Below, piece by piece: positions 9,404-17,565 of a stretch of 64,000 bases of DNA (positions within the stretch are counted from its first letter, which is position 1; each line of letters starts with the position of its first letter). The DNA comes from Cellulomonas sp. RIT-PI-Y (lineage in GTDB: Bacteria > Actinomycetota > Actinomycetes > Actinomycetales > Cellulomonadaceae): contig NZ_JANZKP010000006.1 of assembly GCF_025642745.1 (NCBI RefSeq), positions 40,943-104,942 of the forward strand, given 5' to 3'. Below the pieces are notes generated by a model. The model was not told where the DNA came from. It made no database searches and saw only the letters and a list, made by a program, of their open reading frames with translations. A program made the translations under genes and the position numbers.

Positions 9404-9451
9404 GGGGTGCCGTGCGCGGGCGCAGGCGGGTATCCACAGCGTGGGCGCGGG

Positions 9452-9805
9452 TCACCGCAGCTCGGGCTCCAGGCCGGGGGCGTGCCGGTCGACGAGGTGG
9501 CGGACACCGGTGGTGAACCGGCCGAGCCGATGCTCGAGGATCTGCCGGATCCGCGCCGGGTCGACGCTGCGGTAGTCGTGGGCGATGAGGTTCCGGGTCG
9601 CGCGGATGCGGGGCCATTCATCACCGAACTCCGCGGCCAGCCAGGGTTCGGGCAACCGGGCGACGACCTCGATCGCGGCGGACAGCCGCATGCACACGGC
9701 GTCGAAGGTCATCGCACTGTCGAGCCGTCCGGTCGCGAGATGACGGTCCAGCACCGCGAGATGGTCGAGTGCGATGCCCAGGTTGTCCCGCGGGTCCCGG
9801 CTCAC
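9452..9805 (-). CDS. HEPN (DUF86, HepT-like) protein, putative RNase toxin
   Basis: A 117-residue all-helical HEPN protein of the HepT/DUF86 family. The catalytic signature RX4HXY is intact as RNLIAHDY near residue 80. In characterised MntA/HepT pairs, HepT is an RNase toxin and the nucleotidyltransferase MntA neutralises it by adding AMP to the Tyr of this motif; that Tyr is present. The GTG at 9805 overlaps the upstream nucleotidyltransferase stop (GTGA), so the two are coupled with the antitoxin first. The pair sits between lysA and hom, which are normally adjacent, and so looks like an insertion. Toxicity is inferred from the family. Confidence 0.85.
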   Translation of the reverse strand: MSRDPRDNLGIALDHLAVLDRHLATGRLDSAMTFDAVCMRLSAAIEVVARLPEPWLAAEFGDEWPRIRATRNLIAHDYRSVDPARIRQILEHRLGRFTTGVRHLVDRHAPGLEPELR

Positions 9806-10506
9806 AGGGCCACCGCCTCGGGGATCGCCTTCCGTGCGATCCGCGGCCACAGCGCAGCGGCCTCGACCACGTCGACCCGGCGATCGAGCAGTCGTTCGAG
9901 GTCGACGGTCAGACTCCCGAGGTCCCAGAGGCTGGTCTCCTGTGCCACGTCGACCAGCAGGTCCACGTCCGACTCCACGTCGTCCTCCCCCCTGGCCACC
10001 GACCCGAACACCCGGACGTTGCTCGCCCCGTTCGCGGCGGCGATCCGGACGATCTCCTCGCGCTTGTCCCGCAGCACCCAGGTCAGGGTGCTCGGCACCC
10101 GCGCGGCGGGCGGCGCGGTCGCAGGCTCCGCGGTCTCCGGCACCGTGCTTTCCGGCCTTGCGGTCTCCGGCACTGCGGTCTCCGGCCTCGCGGTCTCCGG
10201 CCTCGCGGTCTCCGGCCTCGCGGTCTCCGGCCTCGCGGTCTCCGGCACCGCGCTCTCCGGCATCGCGAACGCGTACTCCACCCTCGGCCGGGTCGCCCGC
10301 AGCAGCCGCGCCACCTCCGGCTGACTCCGCCCGACCGCCGCGGCGATCTTCCGTTGGCTCCAGCCGAAGTCCGCCGCCTGCCGTACCGCACGGGTCAACG
10401 CCCGTGAGGCCTCCTCGCGCAGTCGGTCGACGTAGTCGTTTACGTCGTCCAGGTACTCGAGCAGCGCTCCGTCGACCGCGCTCGGTTCCGAGCCCTCGTC
10501 ATCCAT
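9802..10506 (-). CDS. MNT nucleotidyltransferase fused to an N-terminal helix-turn-helix, putative antitoxin
   Basis: A 234-residue three-part protein. Residues about 30-75 form a helix-turn-helix (DFGWSQRKIAAAVGRSQPEV). A linker of ten degenerate pentapeptides, mostly PETAR, follows at about 83-132. The C-terminal MNT domain carries GSVARGEDDVESDVDLLVD, the GSX10DXD active site, with a later RRVDVVE possibly supplying the third acidic residue. Typical MntA antitoxins are about 100-150 residues and lack a DNA-binding part. The ATG at 10506 follows AGGAGG at ideal spacing; an upstream ATG at 10536 lies across the inverted repeat and was rejected. The fusion suggests autoregulation through the palindrome at 10518-10535. 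Confidence 0.82.
   Translation of the reverse strand: MDDEGSEPSAVDGALLEYLDDVNDYVDRLREEASRALTRAVRQAADFGWSQRKIAAAVGRSQPEVARLLRATRPRVEYAFAMPESAVPETARPETARPETARPETARPETAVPETARPESTVPETAEPATAPPAARVPSTLTWVLRDKREEIVRIAAANGASNVRVFGSVARGEDDVESDVDLLVDVAQETSLWDLGSLTVDLERLLDRRVDVVEAAALWPRIARKAIPEAVAL
10111..10260. repeat. 15-bp tandem repeat inside the MNT gene
   Basis: Ten consecutive 15-bp units, each encoding one pentapeptide on the minus strand. Six units read PETAR or PETAV, the others PETAE, PESTV, PESAV and PATAP. Four adjacent units (10186-10245) appear identical at DNA level, pointing to recent slippage. The unit length keeps frame, so copy number can change linker length without breaking the protein. 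Confidence 0.9.
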
Positions 10507-10517
10507 CCGGCACCTCC

Positions 10518-10535
10518 TGATAGGAGATGCTATCA
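10518..10535. promoter_or_regulatory. Perfect 6-6-6 inverted repeat at the toxin-antitoxin start
   Basis: TGATAG-GAGATG-CTATCA, with both arms perfect. It ends directly at the AGGAGG ribosome binding site of the MNT gene and contains TAGCAT, a possible TANNNT -10 box on the minus strand. It is the likely operator for the helix-turn-helix domain encoded immediately downstream. It also lies between the lysA stop and the MNT gene. Confidence 0.6.
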
Positions 10536-10541
10536 ACGTCG

Positions 10542-11885
10542 TCAGCCCAGGTCGAGGGCCAGCAGGTCGTCCTCGGTCTCCCGGCGCACCAGCACCCGGG
10601 TCCGCCCCGAGCCGACCGCCAGCACCGGCGGGCGGGGCACGTGGTTGTAGTTGGAGGCCATCGACCGGCCGTAGGCGCCCGTGGCCGCGACCGCCAGCAG
10701 GTCACCGGCGGCGATGTCCTCGGGCAGCTGCACCTCGCGCACGACGATGTCGCCGCTCTCGCAGTGCTTGCCCACCACTCGGGCGAGCACGGTCCGCTCG
10801 GCGCCCACCCGGTTCATCAGGGCCGCGGTGTAGTCGGCGCCGTAGAGCGCGGGGCGGATGTTGTCGCTCATCCCGCCGTCGACCGAGACGTAGGTCCGGA
10901 CCCGGCCGTCGTCCAGGCGCACCGGCTTGACGGTGCCGACCCGGTACAGGGTGAGCGTGGTCGGACCGACGATCGTGCGACCGGGCTCGAAGGACAGCCG
11001 GGGCGCGGGGGTACCGAGCTCGGCACAAGCGTCGGTCACCGCGGCGGCGATGTCCTTCGCCATCCGTTCCGGGTCCAACGGCACCTCACCGGGCAGGTAG
11101 GCGATCCCGAACCCGCCGCCCAGGTCGACCTCCGGCACCAGCACGCCGGTCCGGGCGGCCAGGTCGGCGCGGAGCGCGAGCACGGCGCGGGCGGAGACCG
11201 TGAAGCCCTCCGGGTCGAGGATCTGCGAGCCGATGTGCGAGTGGATGCCGAGCAGGCGCAGCTCGGGCAGCTCGACCGCGCGCAGCAGGGCGGTGAGCGC
11301 GGGCGAGTCCTGCCCGGCGATCGACAGGCCGAACTTCTGGTCCTCGTGCGCGGTGGAGATGTACTCGTGTCCACCGGCGTGCACGCCGGTGGTGACCCGG
11401 ACCATCACCGGAGCGGGCTCGCCACCGCGCTCCCGCACGAGGGCGGCGATCCGGTCCAGTTCCGGCAGCGAGTCGACGATGATCCGGCCGACCCCGGCGT
11501 CCAGCGCCCGGGAGATCTCGGCGTCCGACTTGTTGTTGCCGTGCAGGCCGATGTCCGCGCCCGGCACTCCGGCCCGGAGCGCCACCGCGAGCTCGCCGCC
11601 GGTGGCGGTGTCCACCCGCAGACCTTCCTCGTGCGCCCAGCGCGCGACGGCGACCGACAGGAACGCCTTGCCCGCGTAGTACACGTCGACCCCGCCGAAC
11701 GCGGCCTCGAAGGCGGTGCGCAGGGTGCGCGCCCGGGCGCGGAAGTCGGCCTCGTCCAGCACGTAGGCCGGGGTGCCCTGGGCCTCGGCCAGCTCGCGCA
11801 GGTCGACCCCGGCCACCCGGACCGCTCCGTCGGGGTCGCGGACGGCGGAGGCGGGCCAGGGCAGACCGAGGCCGACCGGGTTCAC
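10542..11885 (-). CDS. lysA: Diaminopimelate decarboxylase
   Basis: A 447-residue fold III PLP enzyme that makes L-lysine from meso-diaminopimelate. The PLP lysine is in [12 protein letters not shown], the phosphate-binding region is [16 protein letters not shown], and the substrate-binding HCESGDI motif is present near the C-terminus. The GTG at 11885 overlaps the argS stop (GTGA). The upstream extension to 12032 lies within argS and was rejected. lysA is the last intact member of argS-lysA before the toxin-antitoxin module interrupts the usual lysA-hom junction. Confidence 0.96.
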   Translation of the reverse strand: MNPVGLGLPWPASAVRDPDGAVRVAGVDLRELAEAQGTPAYVLDEADFRARARTLRTAFEAAFGGVDVYYAGKAFLSVAVARWAHEEGLRVDTATGGELAVALRAGVPGADIGLHGNNKSDAEISRALDAGVGRIIVDSLPELDRIAALVRERGGEPAPVMVRVTTGVHAGGHEYISTAHEDQKFGLSIAGQDSPALTALLRAVELPELRLLGIHSHIGSQILDPEGFTVSARAVLALRADLAARTGVLVPEVDLGGGFGIAYLPGEVPLDPERMAKDIAAAVTDACAELGTPAPRLSFEPGRTIVGPTTLTLYRVGTVKPVRLDDGRVRTYVSVDGGMSDNIRPALYGADYTAALMNRVGAERTVLARVVGKHCESGDIVVREVQLPEDIAAGDLLAVAATGAYGRSMASNYNHVPRPPVLAVGSGRTRVLVRRETEDDLLALDLG

Positions 11886-13564
11886 ATCCGCTCCGGCGCG
11901 GACACCCCGAGCAGGTCCAGACCGTTGGCCAGCACCTGGCGGGTGGCGTCGTTCAGCCAGAGCCGGGTGCGGTGCTCGTCGGAGACGGCCTCCTCGCCCC
12001 ACGGCACGACCCGGCGCTTCTGGTCGTACCACTTGTGGTATCCACCGGCGACGGTCTCCAGATAGCGGGCGATCCGGTGCGGCTCGCGCAGCTCGGCGGC
12101 CTGCGCGACCACCCGGGGGAACTCCGCGAGCAGGCCGAGCAGCGAGGACTCGGACGGGTGGTCCAGCAGGGCGGCGTCGAAGCCGTCCTCCCGCCGCACC
12201 CCGGCCTCGGCCGCGTTCCGCGCCATGCTCGCGGTGCGCGAGTGGGCGTACTGCACGTAGAACACCGGGTTCTCGTTGGTGGCGGTCGACAGCAGGTCGA
12301 GGTCCAGGTCGATGCTCGAGTCCACCGAGGACCGGGCGAGGGAGTACCGCGCGGCGTCCACGCCGACCGCCTCGACCAGGTCGTCCAGGGCGACGACCGT
12401 CCCGGCCCGCTTGGACATCCGTACCGGCTGGCCGTCCTTCACCAGGTTGACCATCTGGCCGATCAGGATCTCCAGGTTGACCCCCGGCACGTCCCCGAAC
12501 GCGGCGCAGGCGGCCATCATCCGGCCGATGTAGCCGTGGTGGTCGGCACCGAGCATCAGGATGGCCCGGTCGAAGCCGCGCTCGCGCTTGTCCAGGTAGT
12601 ACGCCAGGTCACCGGCGATGTAGGCGGCGTCGCCGTCGGACTTCACGATGACGCGGTCCTTGTCGTCACCGAAGTCGGTGGTGCGCAGCCAGACCGCGCC
12701 GTCGGCCTCGAAGATGTGGCCCAGCTCGCGCAGCCGGGCGACCGCCCGCTCCACGGCGCCGGACTCGTGCAGGGAGTCCTCGTGGAAGTACACGTCGAAG
12801 TCGACGCCGAAGTCGTGCAGCGCCTTCTTGATCTCGTCGAACATCAGGTCGACGCCCCGGGACCGGAACACCTCCTGCGCCTCGGCGTCGGGCAGCTCGC
12901 GCGGGTCGGTGCGCCCGGAGGTCACCTCGTCGGCGATCACCCGGTCGGCGATGTCCTGGATGTACTGGCCGCCGTAGCCGTCCTCCGGCGCCTCCAGACC
13001 GCGGGCCCGGGCCAGCAGCGAGCGGGCGAACCGGTCGATCTGGGCGCCGTGGTCGTTGAAGTAGTACTCGCGGGTCACGTCCGCACCGGCGGCGGCGAGG
13101 ATCCGGGCCAGGCTGTCGCCGACCGCGGCCCAGCGGGCCCCGCCGATGTGGATCGGGCCGGTCGGGTTGGCCGAGACGAACTCCAGGTTGATCCTCTGGC
13201 CGGTCTGGCTCTCGCCGCGGCCGTAGGCCTCGCCGGAGTCGACGATCGACCGTGCCAGCTCGCCGGCGGCCGCCGCGTCCAGCGTGATGTTGAGGAAGCC
13301 GGGGCCGGCGATGTCCACGGCGGCGATGCCGGGCACGTCGGCCAGCCGGCGGGTGAGCTCCTCGGCGAAGGCGCGCGGGTTCATCCCGGCCTTCTTGCCC
13401 AGCTGCAGGGCGACGTTGGTGGCCCAGTCGCCGTGCTCGCGCTGACGGGGTCGCTCCACGTGCACGGTGTCGGGCAGGTCGTCGGCGGCGAGGGCGAAGG
13501 TGCCGTCGGCCACCGCCGCGGTGAGGGCGGCGTGCAGGGAGGCGGAGAGCTCAGCGGGGGTCAC
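11882..13564 (-). CDS. argS: Arginyl-tRNA synthetase
   Basis: A 560-residue class I aminoacyl-tRNA synthetase charging tRNA-Arg. The HIGH-type signature is [17 protein letters not shown] and the KMSKS-type loop is [10 protein letters not shown]. The N-terminal additional domain (about residues 1-100) and the C-terminal anticodon-binding helical domain (DALR, ending in ISAPERM-like residues) are complete. The start is a GTG at 13564 with no Shine-Dalgarno but with a leaderless -10 box 6 nt upstream. argS begins the operon leading into lysA. Confidence 0.96.
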   Translation of the reverse strand: MTPAELSASLHAALTAAVADGTFALAADDLPDTVHVERPRQREHGDWATNVALQLGKKAGMNPRAFAEELTRRLADVPGIAAVDIAGPGFLNITLDAAAAGELARSIVDSGEAYGRGESQTGQRINLEFVSANPTGPIHIGGARWAAVGDSLARILAAAGADVTREYYFNDHGAQIDRFARSLLARARGLEAPEDGYGGQYIQDIADRVIADEVTSGRTDPRELPDAEAQEVFRSRGVDLMFDEIKKALHDFGVDFDVYFHEDSLHESGAVERAVARLRELGHIFEADGAVWLRTTDFGDDKDRVIVKSDGDAAYIAGDLAYYLDKRERGFDRAILMLGADHHGYIGRMMAACAAFGDVPGVNLEILIGQMVNLVKDGQPVRMSKRAGTVVALDDLVEAVGVDAARYSLARSSVDSSIDLDLDLLSTATNENPVFYVQYAHSRTASMARNAAEAGVRREDGFDAALLDHPSESSLLGLLAEFPRVVAQAAELREPHRIARYLETVAGGYHKWYDQKRRVVPWGEEAVSDEHRTRLWLNDATRQVLANGLDLLGVSAPERM

Positions 13565-13570
13565 CGGCCC

Positions 13571-13576
13571 AGGGTA
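13571..13576 (-). promoter_or_regulatory. Leaderless -10 box for argS
   Basis: TACCCT on the minus strand ends 6 nt before the argS GTG. It matches TANNNT and the spacing of other leaderless genes here. Confidence 0.5.
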
Positions 13577-13607
13577 TCGAGCCCCGGCCGGTGCCCGGTA
13601 CGCCGAT

Positions 13608-14882
13608 TCAGTGCTCGGGACGGGCCTTCGGCAGCCAGGAGTCCTCCAGGAACGCCGGCCGGCAGGCGACGACCGCGCCGGCCATCAGCACCGCCAGCGT
13701 GCCGATCAGGAACACCAGTGGCCAGGTCCAGGCGGCGGTGGCGTCGTAGAGCACGCCGATCAGCAGCGGACCGACCGCCGCGATGGCGTAGCCGATCCCC
13801 TGGGTGAACCCGGACAGCGAGGCGGCACCGGCGGAGGTCCGGGTGCGCAGGTTGATCAGGGCGAGCAGCAGCGGGAACGCGCCCGGGCCGAGTCCGCCGA
13901 CCAGCACCCACAGCCAGACCGGGCCGGACGGGTGCACCAGCAGGCCGACGTAGCTGAACAGCCAGCAGGCGACGAAGAAGATCACCAGGCCGATCGGGTT
14001 GCGCATCCTGGTGGCCGCGATCGGGGCGATCAGCGCCGGGGGCAGTCCGAGGATCGCGTAGACGCTCAGCCAGGTCCCGGCGGAGTGCGGCGAGGTGCCC
14101 GAGTCGATCAGGATCTGCGGCAGCCAGGCGAACATGGCGTAGGAACCGAGGGAGTTCATCGCGAAGGTGACACCCATCCCCCAGGCCAGCGGACTGCGGT
14201 ACACCCGGCCGCCGGAGCGGTGCCGGCTGGTCAGGGCCGGCGTGGTCGCCGGTCCACGGCGCAGCAGCCCTGCCAGCTCGACCCGCGTCGCCGCCGACCG
14301 GACCACCACGACGATCCAGGGCAGCGCGGCGAGGATGCCGATCAGCGCCCAGACGGACAGCGCCGGGCGCCAGCCCACCCGGTCCGCGACCGGCACCACC
14401 ACCGCGGCCGGCAGGGCGGTGCTCACGCTCAGCGTCACCGAGTAGGCGGAGGTCACCACGCCGACCCGGTCCGGGAAGTACCGCTTCACCAACGGGGGCA
14501 GCAGCACATTGCCCATGCCCATCCCGGCCAGGGCCACCACCGTCCAGGCCAGGAACCCGGTGGAGGTACCCGCGGCGGAGCGGACGATCTCCCCCGCCGC
14601 GGACAACGCCATCGCCGCGATCAGCAGCGGCTCCAGCCCGACCCGCCGGGCCAGCAGCGGGGTCAGCGCACCGAAGACCGCGAAGGACGCGACCGGGATC
14701 GTCCCCAGCAGACCGGCCTGGGTCGCCGACAACGCGACATCCGCGCGCACCAGGTCCAGGATCGGCGACACCGACGCCACCGCGATCCGGAGGTTCAGGG
14801 CGACCAGCAGCACCCCGACCAGCACCACGACGCGTCCCCGCCAGGGACGCAGCTCGGGCTGGACGGTCTCGGGCGCGGGCAT
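13608..14882 (-). CDS. MFS transporter, CynX/NimT type
   Basis: A 424-residue major facilitator with about 12 membrane helices. The first helix ([20 protein letters not shown]) and the following [17 protein letters not shown] resemble cyanate/2-nitroimidazole transporters of the CynX/NimT group. The substrate is not predictable; family members carry small anions or export drugs. The start is the ATG at 14882; the in-frame extension to 15191 overlaps the divergent regulator and was rejected. It is transcribed away from an FCD-type regulator 106 nt distant, which probably controls it. Confidence 0.85.
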   Translation of the reverse strand: MPAPETVQPELRPWRGRVVVLVGVLLVALNLRIAVASVSPILDLVRADVALSATQAGLLGTIPVASFAVFGALTPLLARRVGLEPLLIAAMALSAAGEIVRSAAGTSTGFLAWTVVALAGMGMGNVLLPPLVKRYFPDRVGVVTSAYSVTLSVSTALPAAVVVPVADRVGWRPALSVWALIGILAALPWIVVVVRSAATRVELAGLLRRGPATTPALTSRHRSGGRVYRSPLAWGMGVTFAMNSLGSYAMFAWLPQILIDSGTSPHSAGTWLSVYAILGLPPALIAPIAATRMRNPIGLVIFFVACWLFSYVGLLVHPSGPVWLWVLVGGLGPGAFPLLLALINLRTRTSAGAASLSGFTQGIGYAIAAVGPLLIGVLYDATAAWTWPLVFLIGTLAVLMAGAVVACRPAFLEDSWLPKARPEH

Positions 14883-14988
14883 GGGAACTCCGAATTCATG
14901 GGAAGGTGGCGTCGCCCGCACGGCGGCGGGATTTGACACGATGTCGGTCGGCACCGTTGCCGCACACCTGACCTGGGAGAGTACCCGC

Positions 14989-15642
14989 ATGACGCGACGC
15001 ACCGGCTTGATCGACGCCACGGTGTCCCAGCTCCGTGGGCGGATCTCCTCGGGCGAGTGGCCGGTCGGCACCCGGATCCCGGCCGAGCCGGCCCTGGTCG
15101 AGCTGCTGGGTGTGGGTCGCAACACGGTGCGTGAGGCGGTGCAGTCCCTGGTGCACTCCGGCCTGGTCGAGCGCCGCCAGGGCTCGGGCACCTACGTGCT
15201 CAGCGCGTCGGAGCTGTCGGTGACCTTCTCCCGGCAGATCGCCGACGCCCGGCAGCGGGACGTGGTCGAGGTCCGCCGGTCGCTGGAGGTCGAGGCCGCC
15301 CGGCTGGCCGCCCGGCGCCGCACCTCCTCCGACGTCGCCTCGATCACCGCCCTGCGCGAGGCGCGCGCCGAGGCCTACGCCGCCCACGCCCTGGACCGGA
15401 TGGTCGCCGCCGACCTGGCCCTGCACCGCGCCATCGCCCGCGCCGCCCGCAACCCGGTGCTGCTGTCCCTGTACGAGAGCCTGATCGACGCGATCACGGA
15501 GAACATCCGGTTCAACTTCGCCCAGGTGCTCCAGGACGGGGACAACCACGACGGCCTGGTGGACGCGATCGTGCGCGGGGACGTGGCGGGGGCGGTCGAC
15601 GAGACCTCGGACTACCTGTCGGGGCTGCTCGGGGAGGAGTGA
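14989..15642 (+). CDS. GntR-family regulator, FadR/FCD type
   Basis: A 217-residue regulator. A winged helix at about residues 5-72 carries AEPALVELLGVGRNTVREAV, the GntR recognition motif. An all-helical FCD ligand-binding domain follows, with conserved histidines and acidic residues (LALHRAIARAARN) that usually bind a metal and a carboxylate effector. The ATG at 14989 has GGGAGA 8 nt upstream; an in-frame ATG at 14941 lacks a good ribosome binding site. Its divergent placement suggests it controls the MFS gene and itself. I did not find a convincing operator in the gap, only a TTGACA hexamer at 14933-14938. Confidence 0.88.
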   Translation: MTRRTGLIDATVSQLRGRISSGEWPVGTRIPAEPALVELLGVGRNTVREAVQSLVHSGLVERRQGSGTYVLSASELSVTFSRQIADARQRDVVEVRRSLEVEAARLAARRRTSSDVASITALREARAEAYAAHALDRMVAADLALHRAIARAARNPVLLSLYESLIDAITENIRFNFAQVLQDGDNHDGLVDAIVRGDVAGAVDETSDYLSGLLGEE

Positions 15643-15704
15643 GTGCCCTCAGCACTCCGCGGTGCTGGTAAGGTCATCCCTCGTACCGACCACGGTCGGA
15701 ACAC

Positions 15705-15777
15705 GCCCTCGTAGCTCAGTGGATAGAGCGTCTGCCTCCGGAGCAGAAGGTCGTAGGTTCGAATCCTATCGAGGGCA
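15705..15777 (+). tRNA. tRNA-Arg (anticodon CCG)
   Basis: A complete 73-nt cloverleaf. The acceptor arms GCCCTCG and CGAGGGC pair perfectly, the anticodon stem is TCTGC/GCAGA with loop CTCCGGA, which gives anticodon CCG reading CGG codons, and the T-arm loop is GGTTCGAATCC. The 3' CCA is not encoded. CGG is a common arginine codon at this GC content. Confidence 0.97.
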
Positions 15778-15785
15778 CCCCGGTC

Positions 15786-15817
15786 GAAGGCCCGGCATCC
15801 CAGGATGCCGGGCCTTC
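15786..15817 (+). terminator. Terminator hairpin after tRNA-Arg
   Basis: GAAGGCCCGGCATCC and GGATGCCGGGCCTTC form a 15-bp perfect stem with a minimal loop, starting 8 nt after the tRNA. There is no long U-tract, but the stem is strong enough for actinobacterial-style termination. Confidence 0.8.
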
Positions 15818-15864
15818 GTCGTCGGCGGCACCCCGCGGCGACGAGCGGGTCCTGTCGGACCCGT

Positions 15865-16275
15865 TCAGGCCGCGATCGCGGTGACCTCCAACTCGACCCG
15901 CACGTCGGGCTCGAAGAGGTGGTCCACGCCGATCAGCGACGCGGGCGGGAGGGGCTGCGGGATGCCCAGTTCCCCGGCGACCCGTTCGACGCCCGCCATG
16001 AAGTCCCCGATCTGGGCGGGCGACCACCGCGTCACGTAGAAGGTCATGCGTACGACATCGGCGAACGACGCATCGGCTCCCGCGAGAGCGCGGTGCGTGT
16101 TGCGCAGCGTCTGCTCGACCTGCGTGCCCAAGTCGTCACCGCCGACGGGATCACCTTCCGAGTCACGGGCGATCTGGCCGCTGATGTGGATGTGCCGGGC
16201 GCCCTCGGCGACCGCGACGTGCGCGTAGGGCGTGTGGGGCTGGAGACCGGCCGGGCTGAAACGATGGACGGACAT
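15865..16275 (-). CDS. RidA family protein
   Basis: A 136-residue member of the RidA/YjgF family. Archetypal RidA hydrolyses reactive enamine/imine intermediates from PLP enzymes to ketoacids; this one is a divergent subgroup member. The family core shows as HIHISGQIARDSEGDPVG and the C-terminal VELEVTAIAA strand. The catalytic Arg of true RidA, expected before the last strand as R-x-x-V-E, appears as DVRVELEV here, so activity is plausible. The ATG at 16275 follows CAGGAGAG. Divergent from an HxlR regulator with an 80-nt shared promoter region. Confidence 0.88.
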   Translation of the reverse strand: MSVHRFSPAGLQPHTPYAHVAVAEGARHIHISGQIARDSEGDPVGGDDLGTQVEQTLRNTHRALAGADASFADVVRMTFYVTRWSPAQIGDFMAGVERVAGELGIPQPLPPASLIGVDHLFEPDVRVELEVTAIAA

Positions 16276-16310
16276 GGAACTCTCCTGGCTCTGATGGACA
16301 ACGGTCTACT

Positions 16311-16332
16311 CTTGATACCTAGTTCCCTCAAG
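16311..16332. promoter_or_regulatory. Inverted repeat between ridA and hxlR genes
   Basis: CTTGA (16311-16315) and TCAAG (16328-16332) form a 22-bp dyad, with an additional CTTCAAG half-site at 16336-16342 next to the HxlR ribosome binding site. The position suits an operator for the divergent HxlR protein, but the arms are short. Confidence 0.35.
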
Positions 16333-16355
16333 CCACTTCAAGGAGACCTGGTGTC

Positions 16356-16760
16356 ATGCCGGATACCGCACCAGGCGGTCCGCGGCCGCACGTGAGCGCG
16401 GCCGACGAGCTGCGAGTGACCGCACCGCACCGCGAACTCCTGGACCAGGTGCTGGACAAGTGGTCCCTCAGCGTCCTGAACGAGCTGTGCGAGCGACCCT
16501 GCCGGTTCAACGCCCTGCGCCGGGCCATCCCCGAGGTCACGCAGAAGTCGCTCACGGCGACCTTGCGTCGTCTGGAGCGCAACGGCGTGGTGCAACGCTG
16601 TGTGACCGGCACACGGCCGGTGTCCGTGGAGTACCGGATCACCCCCCTGGGCAAGACGCTGCGTGGGCCGGTCGACGCGCTGCTCTCCTGGGCCGACCGA
16701 CAGCTCCCCGCCATCGAGCGCGCACGGCAGGCGTTCGACCAGGCACTCGACGAGCGCTAG
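16356..16760 (+). CDS. HxlR-family transcriptional regulator
   Basis: A 134-residue winged-helix regulator of the HxlR type. The core reads DKWSLSVLNELCERPCRFNA then LRRAIPEVTQKSLTATLRRLERNGVV, matching the family recognition helix and wing. HxlR proteins usually act as dimers sensing aldehydes, oxidants or other reactive compounds. The Cys pair in LCERPC could be redox-active but this is a guess. AAGGAG lies 9 nt upstream of the ATG. The likely target is the divergent RidA gene plus itself. Confidence 0.88.
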   Translation: MPDTAPGGPRPHVSAADELRVTAPHRELLDQVLDKWSLSVLNELCERPCRFNALRRAIPEVTQKSLTATLRRLERNGVVQRCVTGTRPVSVEYRITPLGKTLRGPVDALLSWADRQLPAIERARQAFDQALDER

Positions 16761-16875
16761 CCCCGTTCCCGAGGTGTTCGGCGGGTGCGCCGCCCACGCC
16801 GAGCCCGGTTGCGTGGCTCGTGGTCCCCGTTACGTTCGAGAAGCCACGTGAGCCATCACCAGGAGGACGACCCCC

Positions 16876-17499
16876 GTGATCACGACTTCTCCGTACACCC
16901 GTCGCGTCATCGCCGCCGCGCTCACCGCGAGCGCCGTCACCCTATGGGCCTCGGGCTGTTCGGGCGACGACGCCGAGGCCGACAGCACCACCGACACCGC
17001 GACGGTCGCGCCCGCCCCGACCGAGGCGGCCACCGACGAGGACGCCGCCACCACGGAGCCGACGAGTGACGCCGGACCGCTGTTCGACGGCAGCACGCTG
17101 GTCGACCTCCAGACCTACGCCGGCACCTGGGTGGCCACCACCGCCGAGGGTGCGGTGACCACCATCGACGACCCGGCCGCCTCCGAGGTGCCGAGCACCT
17201 GGGTGATCGAGCCGGCCGACGCCGAGGGGACCTACCACCTGGTGTCCAGCGCCACCACGGACGACCGGGAGATGTGCCTGACCCTGCCCGGCGACGACGT
17301 GGTGAACGTGAGCACCTGCGACCCGGCCGACGCCGGACAGCAGCTGAGCATCGCCTCCCTCGACCAGGTGGAGCAGGTGAACATCTCGAACGCGAACGGC
17401 TACCTGGTGTCCGACCCGGAGGGCGGCCTGGCGGTGGAGCCGGACCCGTCCAGCCCGGCGAGCGTGTTCACCCTGGTGGAGCGGGGAGCGGCGGGCTGA
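16876..17499 (+). CDS. Putative secreted lipoprotein
   Basis: A 207-residue protein of unknown function. A signal peptide ends in the lipobox ASGC (Cys about residue 28), followed by an acidic/Thr-rich tether to about residue 70. The rest is a beta-rich domain with spaced aromatic strands (TYAGTWVAT, STWVIEP, GTYHLVSS) and two Cys (EMCLTL, VSTCDP) that may form a disulphide. The pattern weakly recalls a ricin-type trefoil lectin repeat, but no clear QxW triplet is seen. The GTG at 16876 follows AGGAGG at 9 nt. A strong terminator follows. Confidence 0.75.
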   Translation: MITTSPYTRRVIAAALTASAVTLWASGCSGDDAEADSTTDTATVAPAPTEAATDEDAATTEPTSDAGPLFDGSTLVDLQTYAGTWVATTAEGAVTTIDDPAASEVPSTWVIEPADAEGTYHLVSSATTDDREMCLTLPGDDVVNVSTCDPADAGQQLSIASLDQVEQVNISNANGYLVSDPEGGLAVEPDPSSPASVFTLVERGAAG

Positions 17500-17514
17500 T
17501 CCCACCGCGTTCCG

Positions 17515-17549
17515 ACGGTGCCCCGAGCCGGTCCGGCCCGGGGCACCGT
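17515..17549 (+). terminator. Terminator after the lipoprotein at 16876
   Basis: Eleven-base perfect arms ACGGTGCCCCG and CGGGGCACCGT followed by TTGTCT. It immediately precedes the -10 box of the next gene, so the hairpin also fills that gene's -35 region. Confidence 0.75.
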
Positions 17550-17553
17550 TGTC

Positions 17554-17559
17554 TAGGCT
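17554..17559 (+). promoter_or_regulatory. Leaderless -10 box for the P-type ATPase
   Basis: TAGGCT ends 6 nt before the GTG at 17566, and no Shine-Dalgarno is present. Confidence 0.5.
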
Positions 17560-17565
17560 GGCTCC

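Noticed and set aside
10111..10260. The 15-bp repeats as a CRISPR array
   Set aside because: There are no spacers; units are contiguous, in frame and encode a protein linker. No cas genes are present.
14883..14988. An operator for the FCD-type regulator between it and the MFS gene
   Set aside because: Only a TTGACA hexamer and 4-bp dyads were found, with no FadR-like TGGTNNNACCA pattern.
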